A stretch of 64,000 bases of DNA from Bacillus sp. es.034 (GTDB taxonomy: Bacteria > Bacillota > Bacilli > Bacillales > Bacillaceae_B). Every line of letters begins with the position of its first letter. The stretch's first letter is position 1. A program made the translations under genes and the position numbers. Where the stretch lies: positions 3,694,001-3,758,000 of the forward strand of contig NZ_PDIY01000001.1 in assembly GCF_002563655.1 (NCBI RefSeq), in the 5' to 3' direction. Shown here piece after piece: positions 9,103 through 17,102 of the stretch. The notes under the pieces were generated by a model. It saw only the letters and a list, made by a program, of their open reading frames with translations, was not told the origin of the DNA and did not search any database.

Positions 9103-9873
9103 ATGAAGAAACTATTAACGACTTTACTAGTAGGATTATTAACAATTGGACTAGCCGCTTGCGGTTCGAATGAGGAGAGCCAAAAAGCTGACGATAAACC
9201 AAAAACAGAAGCTTCTGACAAAAAGGCTCAAGAAGAGCAAGCGAAAAAGATGGAAGAAATGCAAAAGAAAATGGATAAACAAAAAGTTGAAAAAGATAAG
9301 GTCGTAGCTATCGTCAACGACGAAAAAATCAAAGGTGAAGATTTCAACAATGTGTTGACTCAATCACAGATGCAGTATCAACAAATGGGGCAGGACCCGA
9401 CAAGTAAAGATGCTGCCAAGAAAATCAAAGATCAAACCATCGATAGCATAGTCGGTCAAACGCTTCTTATGCAACAGGCCGAGGAAAAAGGCTATAAAGC
9501 GACGGATGATGAAATCAATAAACAGCTCGAAGAAGTGAAAAAGCAATACAAAGATGAAAAGCAATTCGAAGAAGCAATGAAGAAAGCCGGATTTACCATG
9601 GATGAGCTGAAAACTCAAATTGCTGAGAATATCAAGTACACAAACTACGTTGAAAAAGAAATCAAAGTCGACGAAGTGACTGAAGATGAAATGAAGAAGT
9701 TTTATGATCAATATGCCAGTCAACAAGGTCAAGATCAAGCCAAGGATGCACCGAAATTTGAAGATGTAAAACCACAGATCAAAACTCAGCTGGAGCAACA
9801 GAAAAAACAAGAAAAGCTCGTTCAACATGTTGAGGACTTAAAGAAAAATGCTAAAATTGATGTGAAAATCTAA
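9103..9873 (+). CDS. SurA-N-type lipoprotein (PrsA/SurA-like, no PPIase domain)
   Basis: Exported lipoprotein of 256 aa: basic N-terminus, hydrophobic core and lipobox LAAC with the lipidated Cys at residue 20. A long charged linker rich in Lys/Glu/Gln (about 25-65) is followed by a SurA N-terminal-like helical domain (VVAIVNDEKIKGEDFN...QTIDSIVGQTLLMQQAEEKG...). Compared with PrsA, the central parvulin rotamase domain is absent, so a holdase or chaperone role at the outer membrane face is more likely than prolyl isomerisation (inference). RBS GAAAGGAG precedes the start; monocistronic with its own terminator. Confidence 0.87.
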   Translation: MKKLLTTLLVGLLTIGLAACGSNEESQKADDKPKTEASDKKAQEEQAKKMEEMQKKMDKQKVEKDKVVAIVNDEKIKGEDFNNVLTQSQMQYQQMGQDPTSKDAAKKIKDQTIDSIVGQTLLMQQAEEKGYKATDDEINKQLEEVKKQYKDEKQFEEAMKKAGFTMDELKTQIAENIKYTNYVEKEIKVDEVTEDEMKKFYDQYASQQGQDQAKDAPKFEDVKPQIKTQLEQQKKQEKLVQHVEDLKKNAKIDVKI

Positions 9874-9884
9874 CACAAGTCAGA

Positions 9885-9913
9885 AAGCCGCCTTCTTATG
9901 GCGGCTTTTTTTT
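9885..9913 (+). terminator. Intrinsic terminator
   Basis: AAGCCGCC / GGCGGCTT stem (9885-9892, 9900-9907) and a T run, after the lipoprotein gene. Confidence 0.92.
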
Positions 9914-9995
9914 GGTCCTATCTTCCACAGGAGGTTTTTCTCCCTGTTCCGGGGGTATGGTATAAGAACCGATCAATTAAAGGAGGATGAGCATC

Positions 9996-10157
9996 ATGAC
10001 CAAAAGAACAAATCAAAATCCGGAAAATGCCGAGCAGGATCAGGAAAGTATCCTTGATCAGCATGAAAGTGAACAAAATGTCGATCCCATCCCTATCGAT
10101 GAACTAAAAAAAGACCAACGTGACGAAAAGAAAAAACATGATACCAAAGACGAATAA
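9996..10157 (+). CDS. Small hydrophilic hypothetical protein
   Basis: A 53-aa frame with a strong AAAGGAGG site nine bases before ATG 9996 and a terminator-like palindrome five bases after its stop. An in-frame ATG at 9987 is too close to the site. The product is extremely charged, with many Asp, Glu, Gln and Lys and no hydrophobic core, and is probably disordered. I do not recognise a family. The ribosome site and the flanking terminators are the reasons for calling it a gene. Confidence 0.6.
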   Translation: MTKRTNQNPENAEQDQESILDQHESEQNVDPIPIDELKKDQRDEKKKHDTKDE

Positions 10158-10161
10158 ATAA

Positions 10162-10190
10162 ACCGCCCTGTGGATGATCCACAGGGCGGT
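10162..10190. terminator. Convergent terminator
   Basis: Fourteen-bp perfect arms (ACCGCCCTGTGGAT / ATCCACAGGGCGGT) around one base, flanked by AT-rich sequence, between the small ORF and gnd. Confidence 0.8.
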
Positions 10191-10196
10191 TCTATA

Positions 10197-11609
10197 TTAT
10201 TTAGCCAGCCAATCTGTATGGAAAGTACCTTCTTTGTCTATACGCTGATACGTATGGGCTCCGAAATAGTCCCGTTGTGCCTGCAGCAGATTCGCCGGCA
10301 GTGATTCAGAACGATAGCTGTCATAATAAGCTAATGCACTGGCGAGACCCGGTACAGGAATGCCCAGTTTGATGGCTGTTGCCACTACTTCCCTTGCTTC
10401 ATCCTGATAATTTTCCACAATCTCTTTAAAATATGGATCAAGGAGCAGATTCGTTAAGCTGGGATCACGATCATAGGCATTCTTGATTTCTCCAAGGAAG
10501 CCGGCACGAATGATGCAACCGCCCCTGAAGATCATGGAAATTTCACCCGGTTTAAGATCCCAACCGTACTCATCCGACGCCGATTGAAGCTGTGCGAACC
10601 CTTGTGCATAAGAACAGATCTTGCTCAAGTACAAGGCTTTGCGGATCATTTCGATGAACTCCTGTTTATTACCTGTAAACTCTTTATTTTTAGGTCCTCT
10701 CAGGATCTTGCTCGCCTTCACACGTTCTTCCTTCATGGCTGAAATGAAGCGGGCAAAAACAGATTCAGTGATGATGGATAACGGCACTCCTAATTCAAGG
10801 GAACTGATGCTCGTCCATTTTCCTGTCCCTTTTTGACCGGCAGTATCTAAAATGACATCGACAAGGGGCTTGCCTGTTTCTTCATCCACCTTTGTGAAGA
10901 TATCGGCTGTAATTTCAATCAGATAGCTGTCAAGCTCCCCGGCGTTCCATTCTTTGAAAATTTCATGAAGTTCCGTTGCACTTAACCCCAGCACATTCTT
11001 CATTAGATAATATGCTTCACAAATGAGTTGCATATCACTGTATTCTATTCCGTTATGAACCATTTTCACGTAATGGCCGGATCCGTCCGGGCCGATATAT
11101 GTACTGCATGCATCTCCTTTTACCTTGGCAGCGATGGCTGTCAGGAAAGGTTCGACTAAATCATACGCTTCTTTCTGGCCGCTCGGCATAATCGCAGGGC
11201 CGTATAATGCACCCTCTTCTCCACCGGATACTCCTGCACCGATGAAATTGATTCCCTTCTCCTCCAACGCCTTGTTGCGGCGGATGGTATCTTCGAAGTA
11301 TGCGTTCCCACCGTCGATGAGGATATCCCCTTTATCCAGATGAGGTAGCAATGAATCAATCGCTTTGTCCGTGATATTCCCGGCAGGTACCATGATGAGA
11401 ATTTTACGCGGTACTTCCAACGATTGAACAAATTCAATTACATCATGTGTTCCAACCATATTTTTTCCTTGATGCTCGTCCAGTACTTCTTTTACCTTTT
11501 CATCCGACACATCATATATAGAAACTGAATAGCCCCTGCTTTCAAAGTTTAAGGCGAGGCTCTTTCCCATCACTCCGACGCCGACGACTCCTATTTGTTG
11601 TTTTGTCAT
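10197..11609 (-). CDS. gnd: 6-phosphogluconate dehydrogenase, decarboxylating
   Basis: Oxidative pentose-phosphate enzyme converting 6-phosphogluconate to ribulose 5-phosphate, CO2 and reduced cofactor; 470 aa. The Rossmann motif [15 protein letters not shown], the signature [14 protein letters not shown] and the C-terminal [11 protein letters not shown] are present. ATG 11609 is preferred: the ATG at 11618 abuts the AAAGGA site. The cofactor-specificity stretch SIYDVSDEK lacks the NR(S) seen in strict NADP enzymes, so NAD use is possible. Divergent from an RpiR-type regulator; the inverted repeat between them suggests that regulator controls this gene. Confidence 0.95.
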   Translation of the reverse strand: MTKQQIGVVGVGVMGKSLALNFESRGYSVSIYDVSDEKVKEVLDEHQGKNMVGTHDVIEFVQSLEVPRKILIMVPAGNITDKAIDSLLPHLDKGDILIDGGNAYFEDTIRRNKALEEKGINFIGAGVSGGEEGALYGPAIMPSGQKEAYDLVEPFLTAIAAKVKGDACSTYIGPDGSGHYVKMVHNGIEYSDMQLICEAYYLMKNVLGLSATELHEIFKEWNAGELDSYLIEITADIFTKVDEETGKPLVDVILDTAGQKGTGKWTSISSLELGVPLSIITESVFARFISAMKEERVKASKILRGPKNKEFTGNKQEFIEMIRKALYLSKICSYAQGFAQLQSASDEYGWDLKPGEISMIFRGGCIIRAGFLGEIKNAYDRDPSLTNLLLDPYFKEIVENYQDEAREVVATAIKLGIPVPGLASALAYYDSYRSESLPANLLQAQRDYFGAHTYQRIDKEGTFHTDWLAK

Positions 11610-11665
11610 TACGATCATTCCTTTCAAGTACGAATAAATAGATTACTTCACCGTTATTATTATAA

Positions 11666-11721
11666 TACGAAATAAATTTCCGTGGTGGTTTTTTATGAAA
11701 TAATATTTTTTTATTTCGTAA
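11666..11721. promoter_or_regulatory. Candidate RpiR-family operator in the gnd/rpiR divergent promoter
   Basis: An 11-bp inverted repeat with one mismatch (TTATGAAATAA at 11693-11703, TTATTTCGTAA at 11711-11721) plus a third half-site copy TACGAAATAAA at 11666-11676. It lies between the two divergent start codons. Assignment to the adjacent regulator is inference from position and symmetry. Confidence 0.6.
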
Positions 11722-11772
11722 AATAGGTTAAAATTATTTTCACAGAAGTCTTACAGGAGGTATTCTACCATC

Positions 11773-12627
11773 ATGGATGAGCAGGCTCAACATTGTTTTC
11801 CACGAATCCGGTCCCATTACTCACACTTCAGTGAAAAAGAAAAGATGATTGCTGATTTTATTATTGCTAATCCTGAAAAAATTATCCATTCAACCATCAG
11901 TGGGGTGGCAGAAGATCTCGGAATTGCAGATGCCACCGTCTTCCGCTTCTGCAAGCGATTAGGCTTCAAAGGCTACCAGGCGATGAAGATTTCACTTGCT
12001 TCTGATCTTGTGGCACCGATAAAAGATATCCACGAGACCATCCAAGAAGAGGATTCTGAAGGGGTCATCGCCCAAAAGGTGTTCAGGTCCAATATGAGGA
12101 GCCTTGAAGACTCATTGCGCATCATGAAAGAAGACACGTTCCGGCAAGCCGTTCAAGCGATGCTAGATGCTAGGAGGATCGAATTCTATGGAACAGGCGG
12201 TTCAGGATTCATTGCCATGGATGCCCATCATAAGTTTCTCAGAACGGGGATGACCACTAACGCCTATAGTGACTCCCACATGCAGCTGATATCCGCTTCT
12301 CAACTGACGGAAGAAGATGTGATTGTGTTTATTTCCCATTCAGGGGCCAATAAGGATCTATTGGAAGTGCTGGAGGTGGCGAAGAAAAATCATGTCACCA
12401 CAATCGGCATCACTCATTTCGCTAAATCTCCTTTGAGCAGCAGGATCGATATTCCATTATTCACCGTCTCACAGGAAACTGAATACCGCGGGGAAGCCCT
12501 TGCGTCAAGAATCAGTCAGCTGAGCATTGTGGATGCCCTCTATGTGAACATCATGAAGAAACGGAAAGATCTATCCAAAACCTCCCTGCAGAAAATTCGC
12601 GATGCCATCTCCATTAAAAAAGTATAA
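11773..12627 (+). CDS. RpiR/MurR-family transcriptional regulator
   Basis: A 284-aa DNA-binding regulator with an N-terminal HTH_6 domain (about residues 1-77; recognition region ISGVAEDLGIADATVFRFCKRLGF) and a C-terminal SIS sugar-phosphate-binding domain (about 125-265; YGTGGSGFIAMDAHHKF and FISHSGANKDLLE). Such proteins respond to phosphosugars. RBS AGGAGG is just upstream. Its divergent position to 6-phosphogluconate dehydrogenase suggests control of the pentose-phosphate branch, with 6-phosphogluconate or a related sugar phosphate as effector; that is inference. Confidence 0.92.
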   Translation: MDEQAQHCFPRIRSHYSHFSEKEKMIADFIIANPEKIIHSTISGVAEDLGIADATVFRFCKRLGFKGYQAMKISLASDLVAPIKDIHETIQEEDSEGVIAQKVFRSNMRSLEDSLRIMKEDTFRQAVQAMLDARRIEFYGTGGSGFIAMDAHHKFLRTGMTTNAYSDSHMQLISASQLTEEDVIVFISHSGANKDLLEVLEVAKKNHVTTIGITHFAKSPLSSRIDIPLFTVSQETEYRGEALASRISQLSIVDALYVNIMKKRKDLSKTSLQKIRDAISIKKV

Positions 12628-12674
12628 TAATGAGAGGGACGGACCTGCATAGGTCCGTCCCTCTCATTATTATA
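12623..12674. terminator. Bidirectional terminator, 24-bp perfect stem
   Basis: Arms 12623-12646 and 12651-12674 pair perfectly around a GCAT loop. The palindrome contains the stop codons of both convergent genes (regulator and thiolase). Confidence 0.92.
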
Positions 12675-13824
12675 CATCAAGTCTTTCAATGATTGTGGCA
12701 TTGGCCATGCCGTGTCCTTCACACATTGTTTGCAGGCCGTATCTTCCTCCCGTGCGTTCAAGCTCATGCATCATGCTCACCATGATCCTTGCTCCACTGG
12801 CCCCTAACGGATGCCCGAGGGCGATTGCCCCTCCATTCGGGTTTAACTTGGAAGCATCCGCATCTATCTCCTTCAACCATGCAAGTGCCACCGGAGCAAA
12901 CGCTTCATTCACTTCAAAAATGTCAATATCCGCGACAGTCAGCCCCGCTTTTTGCAGGGCTTTCCTGGTTGCAGGGATGGGGCCCGTTAACATCAGGGTC
13001 GGATCAGACCCCACCACCACACGGGTATGAACCTTGAAACGTGCTTTCAAACCCAATTCTTCGGCTTTTTCTTTCGACATAAGAAGCAGGGCTGCAGCAC
13101 CATCACTGATTTGACTGGCATTCCCCGCATGAATGACGCCGTCATCTTTGAATGCCGGTTTTAATTTCCTCAGTATTTCGATTGACGTTTCTTTTCTTGG
13201 TCCTTCATCTTTCGTGAAGAAGAACGGATTTCCGTCTTCACCTTGTACTTTCACACCATAAATTTCACGATCGAAGCGTCCTTCTTCCTGGGCTCTTAAA
13301 GCTTTTTGATGACTATGATAAGAGAACCGGTCTAATTCTTCACGGGTAAAACCATATTTTTCTGCAATTCGCTCTGCTGATAACCCCTGATGAATGATTT
13401 CATGCTTTCCCCTTAACTTTTCACTGAAACCTGCCCCTTGATAATTAGATCCAATCGGCGTTCTTGTCATGTTCTCTATCCCACCTGCAATAACGACATC
13501 CATATCCCCGGAAAGGATGGCTTGTGAAGCAAAGTGAACGGCCTGTTGACTCGAACCACACTGACGGTCAATGGTTGTGCCGGGCACTTCAATCGGAAAA
13601 CCCGCTATAAGCGCAGACACCCTGGCAATATCCCCCGCCTGTTCTCCAGACTGAGTAACACACCCAAGAATGACATCATCGATGCAATCCGGATCCACCC
13701 CCGACTTCTCTACCAATCCTTTAAGTATCTCACCTGCCAAATCGTCAGGTCTCATCCCCATTAACGATCCTTTTCTCCTTCCAACCGCAGAACGGATCCC
13801 TTCAACAATGACAACTTCTCTCAT
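12670..13824 (-). CDS. Acetyl-CoA acyltransferase (thiolase)
   Basis: Thiolase-superfamily enzyme of 384 aa that cleaves 3-ketoacyl-CoA to acetyl-CoA and a shortened acyl-CoA (or runs the reverse condensation). Nucleophilic Cys89 lies in DRQCGSSQQA; the catalytic His in ALGHPLGASG (about 338) and the second Cys at about 368 in CEGHGMA are intact. The start ATG 13824 has GGGAG upstream and follows the acyl-CoA dehydrogenase stop by 14 bases, so they are cotranscribed. With the neighbouring dehydrogenases this points to beta-oxidation rather than acetoacetyl-CoA synthesis. Confidence 0.92.
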   Translation of the reverse strand: MREVVIVEGIRSAVGRRKGSLMGMRPDDLAGEILKGLVEKSGVDPDCIDDVILGCVTQSGEQAGDIARVSALIAGFPIEVPGTTIDRQCGSSQQAVHFASQAILSGDMDVVIAGGIENMTRTPIGSNYQGAGFSEKLRGKHEIIHQGLSAERIAEKYGFTREELDRFSYHSHQKALRAQEEGRFDREIYGVKVQGEDGNPFFFTKDEGPRKETSIEILRKLKPAFKDDGVIHAGNASQISDGAAALLLMSKEKAEELGLKARFKVHTRVVVGSDPTLMLTGPIPATRKALQKAGLTVADIDIFEVNEAFAPVALAWLKEIDADASKLNPNGGAIALGHPLGASGARIMVSMMHELERTGGRYGLQTMCEGHGMANATIIERLDV

Positions 13825-13838
13825 CCCACTCTCCCTTT

Positions 13839-14984
13839 CTATAACCCCAGATTCTTCGCAATGATCACTTTCATGATTTCATTCGTGCCGGCATAAATGC
13901 TTGCAACCGGTATATCCCGATATCGCCTTGCAATCGGATATTCTTCCATATAGCCATATCCACCGTGAAGCTGCATGCAATCTGCCGCAATTTGACGAGC
14001 CATTTCTGTCAGCCTATACTTGGCCATGGATACCTTTGTCACCACGTCCATTCCATGCATATGCTCGGCTATCAACCCATCCAAAAAAGCTCTTCCCATT
14101 TCAATATCAGTCGCCATTTCTGCCATCTTGAATTGGGTATTCTGAAATTGGCTGACAGGTCTTCCAAAGGCTTGACGGCTCTTCACGTATTCCATCGTAA
14201 GGGAAAACATTTCTTCTGAAGCTGTTTGGGCTACAATCGCCACGATGAGCCGTTCCTGCTGCAGCTTATTCATCAAATATCGAAAGCCGTTGCCTTCCTC
14301 TCCAATCAGATTCTCTTTCGGTACCTTACAATCTTCAAATATGAGTTCGGCAGTATCCTGACAGTGTAATCCGATTTTATCCAGCTTGCGTCCCCTGGAA
14401 AACCCTGGAGTATCCCTTTCAATCGCCAACAGGCTGACACCTTTATGGGGCGGTTTACTGCGAGGATCCGTTTTAACAGCCACAATCACTAAATCACCAT
14501 GTATACCATTGGTTATAAAGGTCTTTTGCCCGTTCACGATATAATGCTCTCCATCTGGGAGGGCTGTTGTTTTGATGGCGGCTAAATCAGAACCCGCACC
14601 CGGCTCTGTCATGGCAATGGCTGTGATCATCTTTCCCCTCGCACATAAAGGAAGCCACTTCTTTTTCTGTTGTATTGTCCCGTACTCTGAAATATAGGGA
14701 ACGACGATATCATTATGAAGACCTATTCCGATCAATCCGGATCCAACTCTTTCCAATTCCTCATTAATGATGACCGAAAAGGCCCAATCGACCCCGCTTC
14801 CCCCATATTCCTCTTCAATATCCGGGCAAAGAAACCCCTGTTTCCCCATCTTTTCCCAAAATGATCTGGGAACCATCCGGTTATGCTCCCACTCCTCATA
14901 ATAAGGATAAGCTTCCTTTTGCAGAAATTTCCTCAGAGCCTGACGAAATATACTGTGTTCTTCAGTTAAATAAGGATGTTTCAT
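13839..14984 (-). CDS. Acyl-CoA dehydrogenase
   Basis: FAD enzyme (381 aa) that introduces the trans-2 double bond in acyl-CoA. The FAD/substrate motifs AMTEPGAGSDLAAIKTTA, the YAGTNEIM C-terminal motif and GGYGYMEEYP are present. The usual Glu of the IYEGT position is Ala here (IYAGT), while Glu244 in LQQERLIVA matches the alternative base used by isovaleryl- and long-chain acyl-CoA dehydrogenases, so catalysis is probably intact. ATG 14984 with GGGAG is preferred to 14999. A FadR-like operator lies 55-72 bases upstream; the thiolase gene follows. Confidence 0.93.
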   Translation of the reverse strand: MKHPYLTEEHSIFRQALRKFLQKEAYPYYEEWEHNRMVPRSFWEKMGKQGFLCPDIEEEYGGSGVDWAFSVIINEELERVGSGLIGIGLHNDIVVPYISEYGTIQQKKKWLPLCARGKMITAIAMTEPGAGSDLAAIKTTALPDGEHYIVNGQKTFITNGIHGDLVIVAVKTDPRSKPPHKGVSLLAIERDTPGFSRGRKLDKIGLHCQDTAELIFEDCKVPKENLIGEEGNGFRYLMNKLQQERLIVAIVAQTASEEMFSLTMEYVKSRQAFGRPVSQFQNTQFKMAEMATDIEMGRAFLDGLIAEHMHGMDVVTKVSMAKYRLTEMARQIAADCMQLHGGYGYMEEYPIARRYRDIPVASIYAGTNEIMKVIIAKNLGL

Positions 14985-15038
14985 ACGTCTCTCCCTCACT
15001 TCATATAGGTGGATAAAGGATAGCGCTTACATGTATAA

Positions 15039-15056
15039 TGAATGAATCTACATTCA
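15039..15056. promoter_or_regulatory. Candidate FadR (YsiA-type) operator
   Basis: TGAATGAATCTACATTCA agrees at 14 of 16 defined positions with the Bacillus FadR consensus as I recall it (TGAATGAnTAnTCATTCA) and keeps the perfect TGAATG/CATTCA dyad. It sits upstream of the acyl-CoA dehydrogenase-thiolase pair, overlapping the likely promoter. FadR releases when long-chain acyl-CoA binds. Confidence 0.7.
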
Positions 15057-15074
15057 CTCCACTGTCTCCACAGA

Positions 15075-15842
15075 TTATTTAGGCTGCATTCTGATGGCAC
15101 CGTCCAGTCGGATCGTCTCTCCATTCAACATCGGGTTTTCGAGTATGCTTTTCACCAACTGAGCATATTCAGATGGATAACCAAGTCTTTTAGGGAAAGG
15201 AACCATGTTTCCAAGGGAATGTCTTGCCTCTTCTGGAAGGGTATCAAACATTGGGGTGTGAAATAATCCTGGAGCAATCGTCATGACCCTGATGCCGTCC
15301 CTTGCAAGTTCCCTTGCAATTGGCAGAGTCATTCCTACAACTCCTCCTTTTGATGCGCTATAAGCAGCCTGACCGATTTGGCCGTCAAATGCGGCTACAG
15401 ACGCGGTATTCACGATCACACCTTTTTCTCCATGCTCATTCGGTATGTTTTGCATCATCTTTTCTACAGTCATGCGAATGACATTGAACGTACCGATCAA
15501 ATTCACTTCAATAACTTTGGAAAATTGTTCAAGGGAATGGATGCCTTCTTTCCCCACGACTTTTCCAGGAGGTGCGATTCCTGCACAATTCACAACTGTA
15601 TTGATTCCCCCAAAATCCTCCAGCACTCTATCAAGGGCTTCTTTGACACTATATTCCTTCGTTACATCTGTTTCAACAAAGCCCATGGAGTCCCCAAACT
15701 CTTCTTTTAAAATAGAGCTTCTCTTACCATTGAGGTCAAGGATATACACCTTTCCCCCTTCTTCCATGATTTTTCGTGCCGTGGCTTCCCCCAGTCCGGA
15801 TGCTCCCCCTGTGATGACGGCCACAGAATCTTTCATCTCCAT
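15075..15842 (-). CDS. Short-chain 3-hydroxyacyl-CoA dehydrogenase (HSD10-like SDR)
   Basis: A 255-aa SDR resembling type II 3-hydroxyacyl-CoA dehydrogenase: TGGASGLGEAT, a strand ending in Asp (LDLNGK, NAD preference), NCAG in place of NNAG, YSASKGG catalytic pair and the LPIARELARDGIRVMTIAPG stretch. It would oxidise 3-hydroxyacyl-CoA. RBS GGAGGAAATTTGA precedes ATG 15842. It is upstream of and codirectional with the acyl-CoA dehydrogenase and thiolase, completing three of the four beta-oxidation steps; an enoyl-CoA hydratase is missing from the group. Confidence 0.88.
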   Translation of the reverse strand: MEMKDSVAVITGGASGLGEATARKIMEEGGKVYILDLNGKRSSILKEEFGDSMGFVETDVTKEYSVKEALDRVLEDFGGINTVVNCAGIAPPGKVVGKEGIHSLEQFSKVIEVNLIGTFNVIRMTVEKMMQNIPNEHGEKGVIVNTASVAAFDGQIGQAAYSASKGGVVGMTLPIARELARDGIRVMTIAPGLFHTPMFDTLPEEARHSLGNMVPFPKRLGYPSEYAQLVKSILENPMLNGETIRLDGAIRMQPK

Positions 15843-15966
15843 TCAAATTTCCTCCACTCTGCATACTTATAGTTTTATTTTAGCGTTGGATCCTGGAAAA
15901 AGATATAAAGTTTTAAAAATTCCGTCTATTCAACATAAGAGCAGGTCCAGAGACATGAATACGCAC

Positions 15967-15999
15967 AAAAAAAACAGACTCACGAATGAGTCTGTTTTT
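15967..15999 (-). terminator. Terminator of the minus-strand csp gene
   Basis: AACAGACTCA / TGAGTCTGTT stem with CGAA loop; the A run on the plus strand (15967-15974) gives the U tract for the minus-strand transcript. Confidence 0.9.
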
Positions 16000-16016
16000 G
16001 AATGTGTAAAGTTAGA

Positions 16017-16217
16017 TTATGCTTTACGTACGTTAGCTGCTTGTGGTCCACGAGCACCTTGTTCAACGTCGAAAGATACTTCTTGACCTTCGTCAAGAGA
16101 TTTGAAACCTTCACCTTGAATCGCTGAGAAGTGTACGAATACGTCGTCTCCACCTTCTACTTCGATGAATCCGAAACCTTTTTCTGCGTTAAACCATTTT
16201 ACTTTACCATTTTCCAT
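16017..16217 (-). CDS. cspD: Cold-shock protein, CspD type
   Basis: A 66-aa OB-fold single-strand nucleic-acid-binding protein with RNP1 (KGFGFIEV) and RNP2 (VFVHF) intact. The N-terminus [10 protein letters not shown] and the C-terminal [12 protein letters not shown] resemble the CspD group more than the window's other paralogue. AGGAGG lies nine bases before the start. It is monocistronic with its own terminator. The exact symbol is uncertain among the small csp family. Confidence 0.93.
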   Translation of the reverse strand: MENGKVKWFNAEKGFGFIEVEGGDDVFVHFSAIQGEGFKSLDEGQEVSFDVEQGARGPQAANVRKA

Positions 16218-16543
16218 GTTTGTTGCCTCCTAAAGTGCGTTACACACAATATATTACTATTCTTGCGATATCAGGTGAAAACCAAATCTTGTTCTTCCCT
16301 CGTATACCGGACAAAAATAATTCTTCTATAGAATAACAGTAATGAAACAAATAAGCAAGTTCTTGAAGCGGAAGTTTTTAAAGTCAGACCTCTGACATAA
16401 TTTAACTCCTACTATCGCGGAAGGTTCATTCCACTTTTTAACATGAATGCGTTTCCTTTCTTCGTCCTTCTGGTCCTTTTGGTGGAACGTGATCGTTTTA
16501 TCAAGTTTATCACTCATGGGACTCTAAAATGGTGGGTAAACTG

Positions 16544-16552
16544 TGGTATAAT
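16544..16552 (+). promoter_or_regulatory. Extended -10 promoter
   Basis: TGGTATAAT, an extended -10 element, 26 bases upstream of the small ORF at 16578. No good -35 is visible, as usual for extended -10 promoters. Confidence 0.6.
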
Positions 16553-16577
16553 GATTAAATATGAAAGGGAGTGCCAA

Positions 16578-16751
16578 ATGAAATCCACAAAAAATCGGTT
16601 CAGTAATGGCTCTATGGTTACGATCAAGGAAACAGGAGAAACAGTGACAATATTAAAATGGCAATACGTTAAAAACATGAAGCGATATTCTTATATCGTA
16701 AAGGAACATCCAGGCACATTTTATTTTGAAGAAGAATTAGAAGTGAACTAA
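16578..16751 (+). CDS. Small conserved-looking protein of unknown function
   Basis: A 57-aa frame starting at ATG 16578 with AAAGGGAG eight bases upstream and a clear promoter; the longer frame upstream crosses that promoter and is not used. The product starts MKSTKNRFSNGSMVTI and has alternating hydrophobic and polar residues (KETGETVTILKWQYVKNMKRYSYIV), which suggests a compact all-beta fold such as a small SH3-like barrel. It ends with an acidic FEEELEVN tail. I do not recognise a named family. Confidence 0.68.
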   Translation: MKSTKNRFSNGSMVTIKETGETVTILKWQYVKNMKRYSYIVKEHPGTFYFEEELEVN

Positions 16752-16782
16752 ATACTTTCATATTAATTAATATGATTTTGAC

Positions 16783-16819
16783 AAGGACTCTTACCCGAAT
16801 TCAGCAGAGTCCTTTTTCA
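16783..16819 (+). terminator. Intrinsic terminator
   Basis: AAGGACTC / GAGTCCTT arms (16783-16790, 16807-16814) with a 16-base loop and a T run, following the 57-aa gene. Confidence 0.75.
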
Positions 16820-16837
16820 ATTCAATCTGTTAACGTC

Positions 16838-16876
16838 AAAAAAAAGGATGCATCTTATAAGATGCATCCTTTTTTC
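16838..16876. terminator. Terminator of tRNA-Val
   Basis: Near-perfect palindrome (AAGGATGCATCTTA / TAAGATGCATCCTT) flanked by an A run and a T run, directly 3' of the minus-strand tRNA; it also backs up the upstream plus-strand terminator. Confidence 0.9.
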
Positions 16877-16882
16877 TATGTA

Positions 16883-16954
16883 TGACCTGTGAGGGATTCG
16901 AACCCACGACCCCTTCCCTGTCAAGGAAGTGCTCTCCCACTGAGCTAACAAGTC
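16883..16954 (-). tRNA. tRNA-Val (anticodon GAC)
   Basis: On the minus strand a full cloverleaf of 72 nt: acceptor GACTTGT pairs with ACAGGTC, D arm TAGCTCAGTGGGAGAGCA, anticodon stem CTTCC/GGAAG with loop TTGACAG (anticodon GAC, reads GUC/GUU), T arm GTGGGTTCGAATCCCTC wait-free of mismatches. CCA is not encoded. It stands alone with its own terminator, not in a tRNA cluster. Confidence 0.92.
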
Positions 16955-17049
16955 GCGATGTAAGGTACATATTCTATTATAGTAAATCTTATAGAATTGT
17001 CAATGGATTTTTCTAAAGAAATTCACCTTTTCCAGATTTCATGTATAAA

Positions 17050-17063
17050 GGAACATTCGTTCG
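17050..17063. promoter_or_regulatory. SOS (LexA/DinR) box overlapping a promoter
   Basis: GGAACATTCGTTCG matches the Bacillus LexA consensus CGAACnnnnGTTCG except for the first base. It lies immediately upstream of a -10 TATAAT (17066-17071), inside the spacer of the promoter for the small WYL-type gene, so LexA binding would block transcription. Confidence 0.75.
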
Positions 17064-17102
17064 CATATAATGTCAATACGTTCAACTGAGAGGGGTTTCC
17101 AC

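Noticed and set aside
8590..9173. Several plus-strand open frames of 66-82 codons
   Set aside because: No RBS, low-complexity translations, and they cross a strong terminator.
16326..16517. A 63-codon minus-strand frame divergent from the 57-aa gene
   Set aside because: It lacks a ribosome binding site and its C-terminal third translates AT-rich noncoding-like sequence; could be a decayed gene but not supported.
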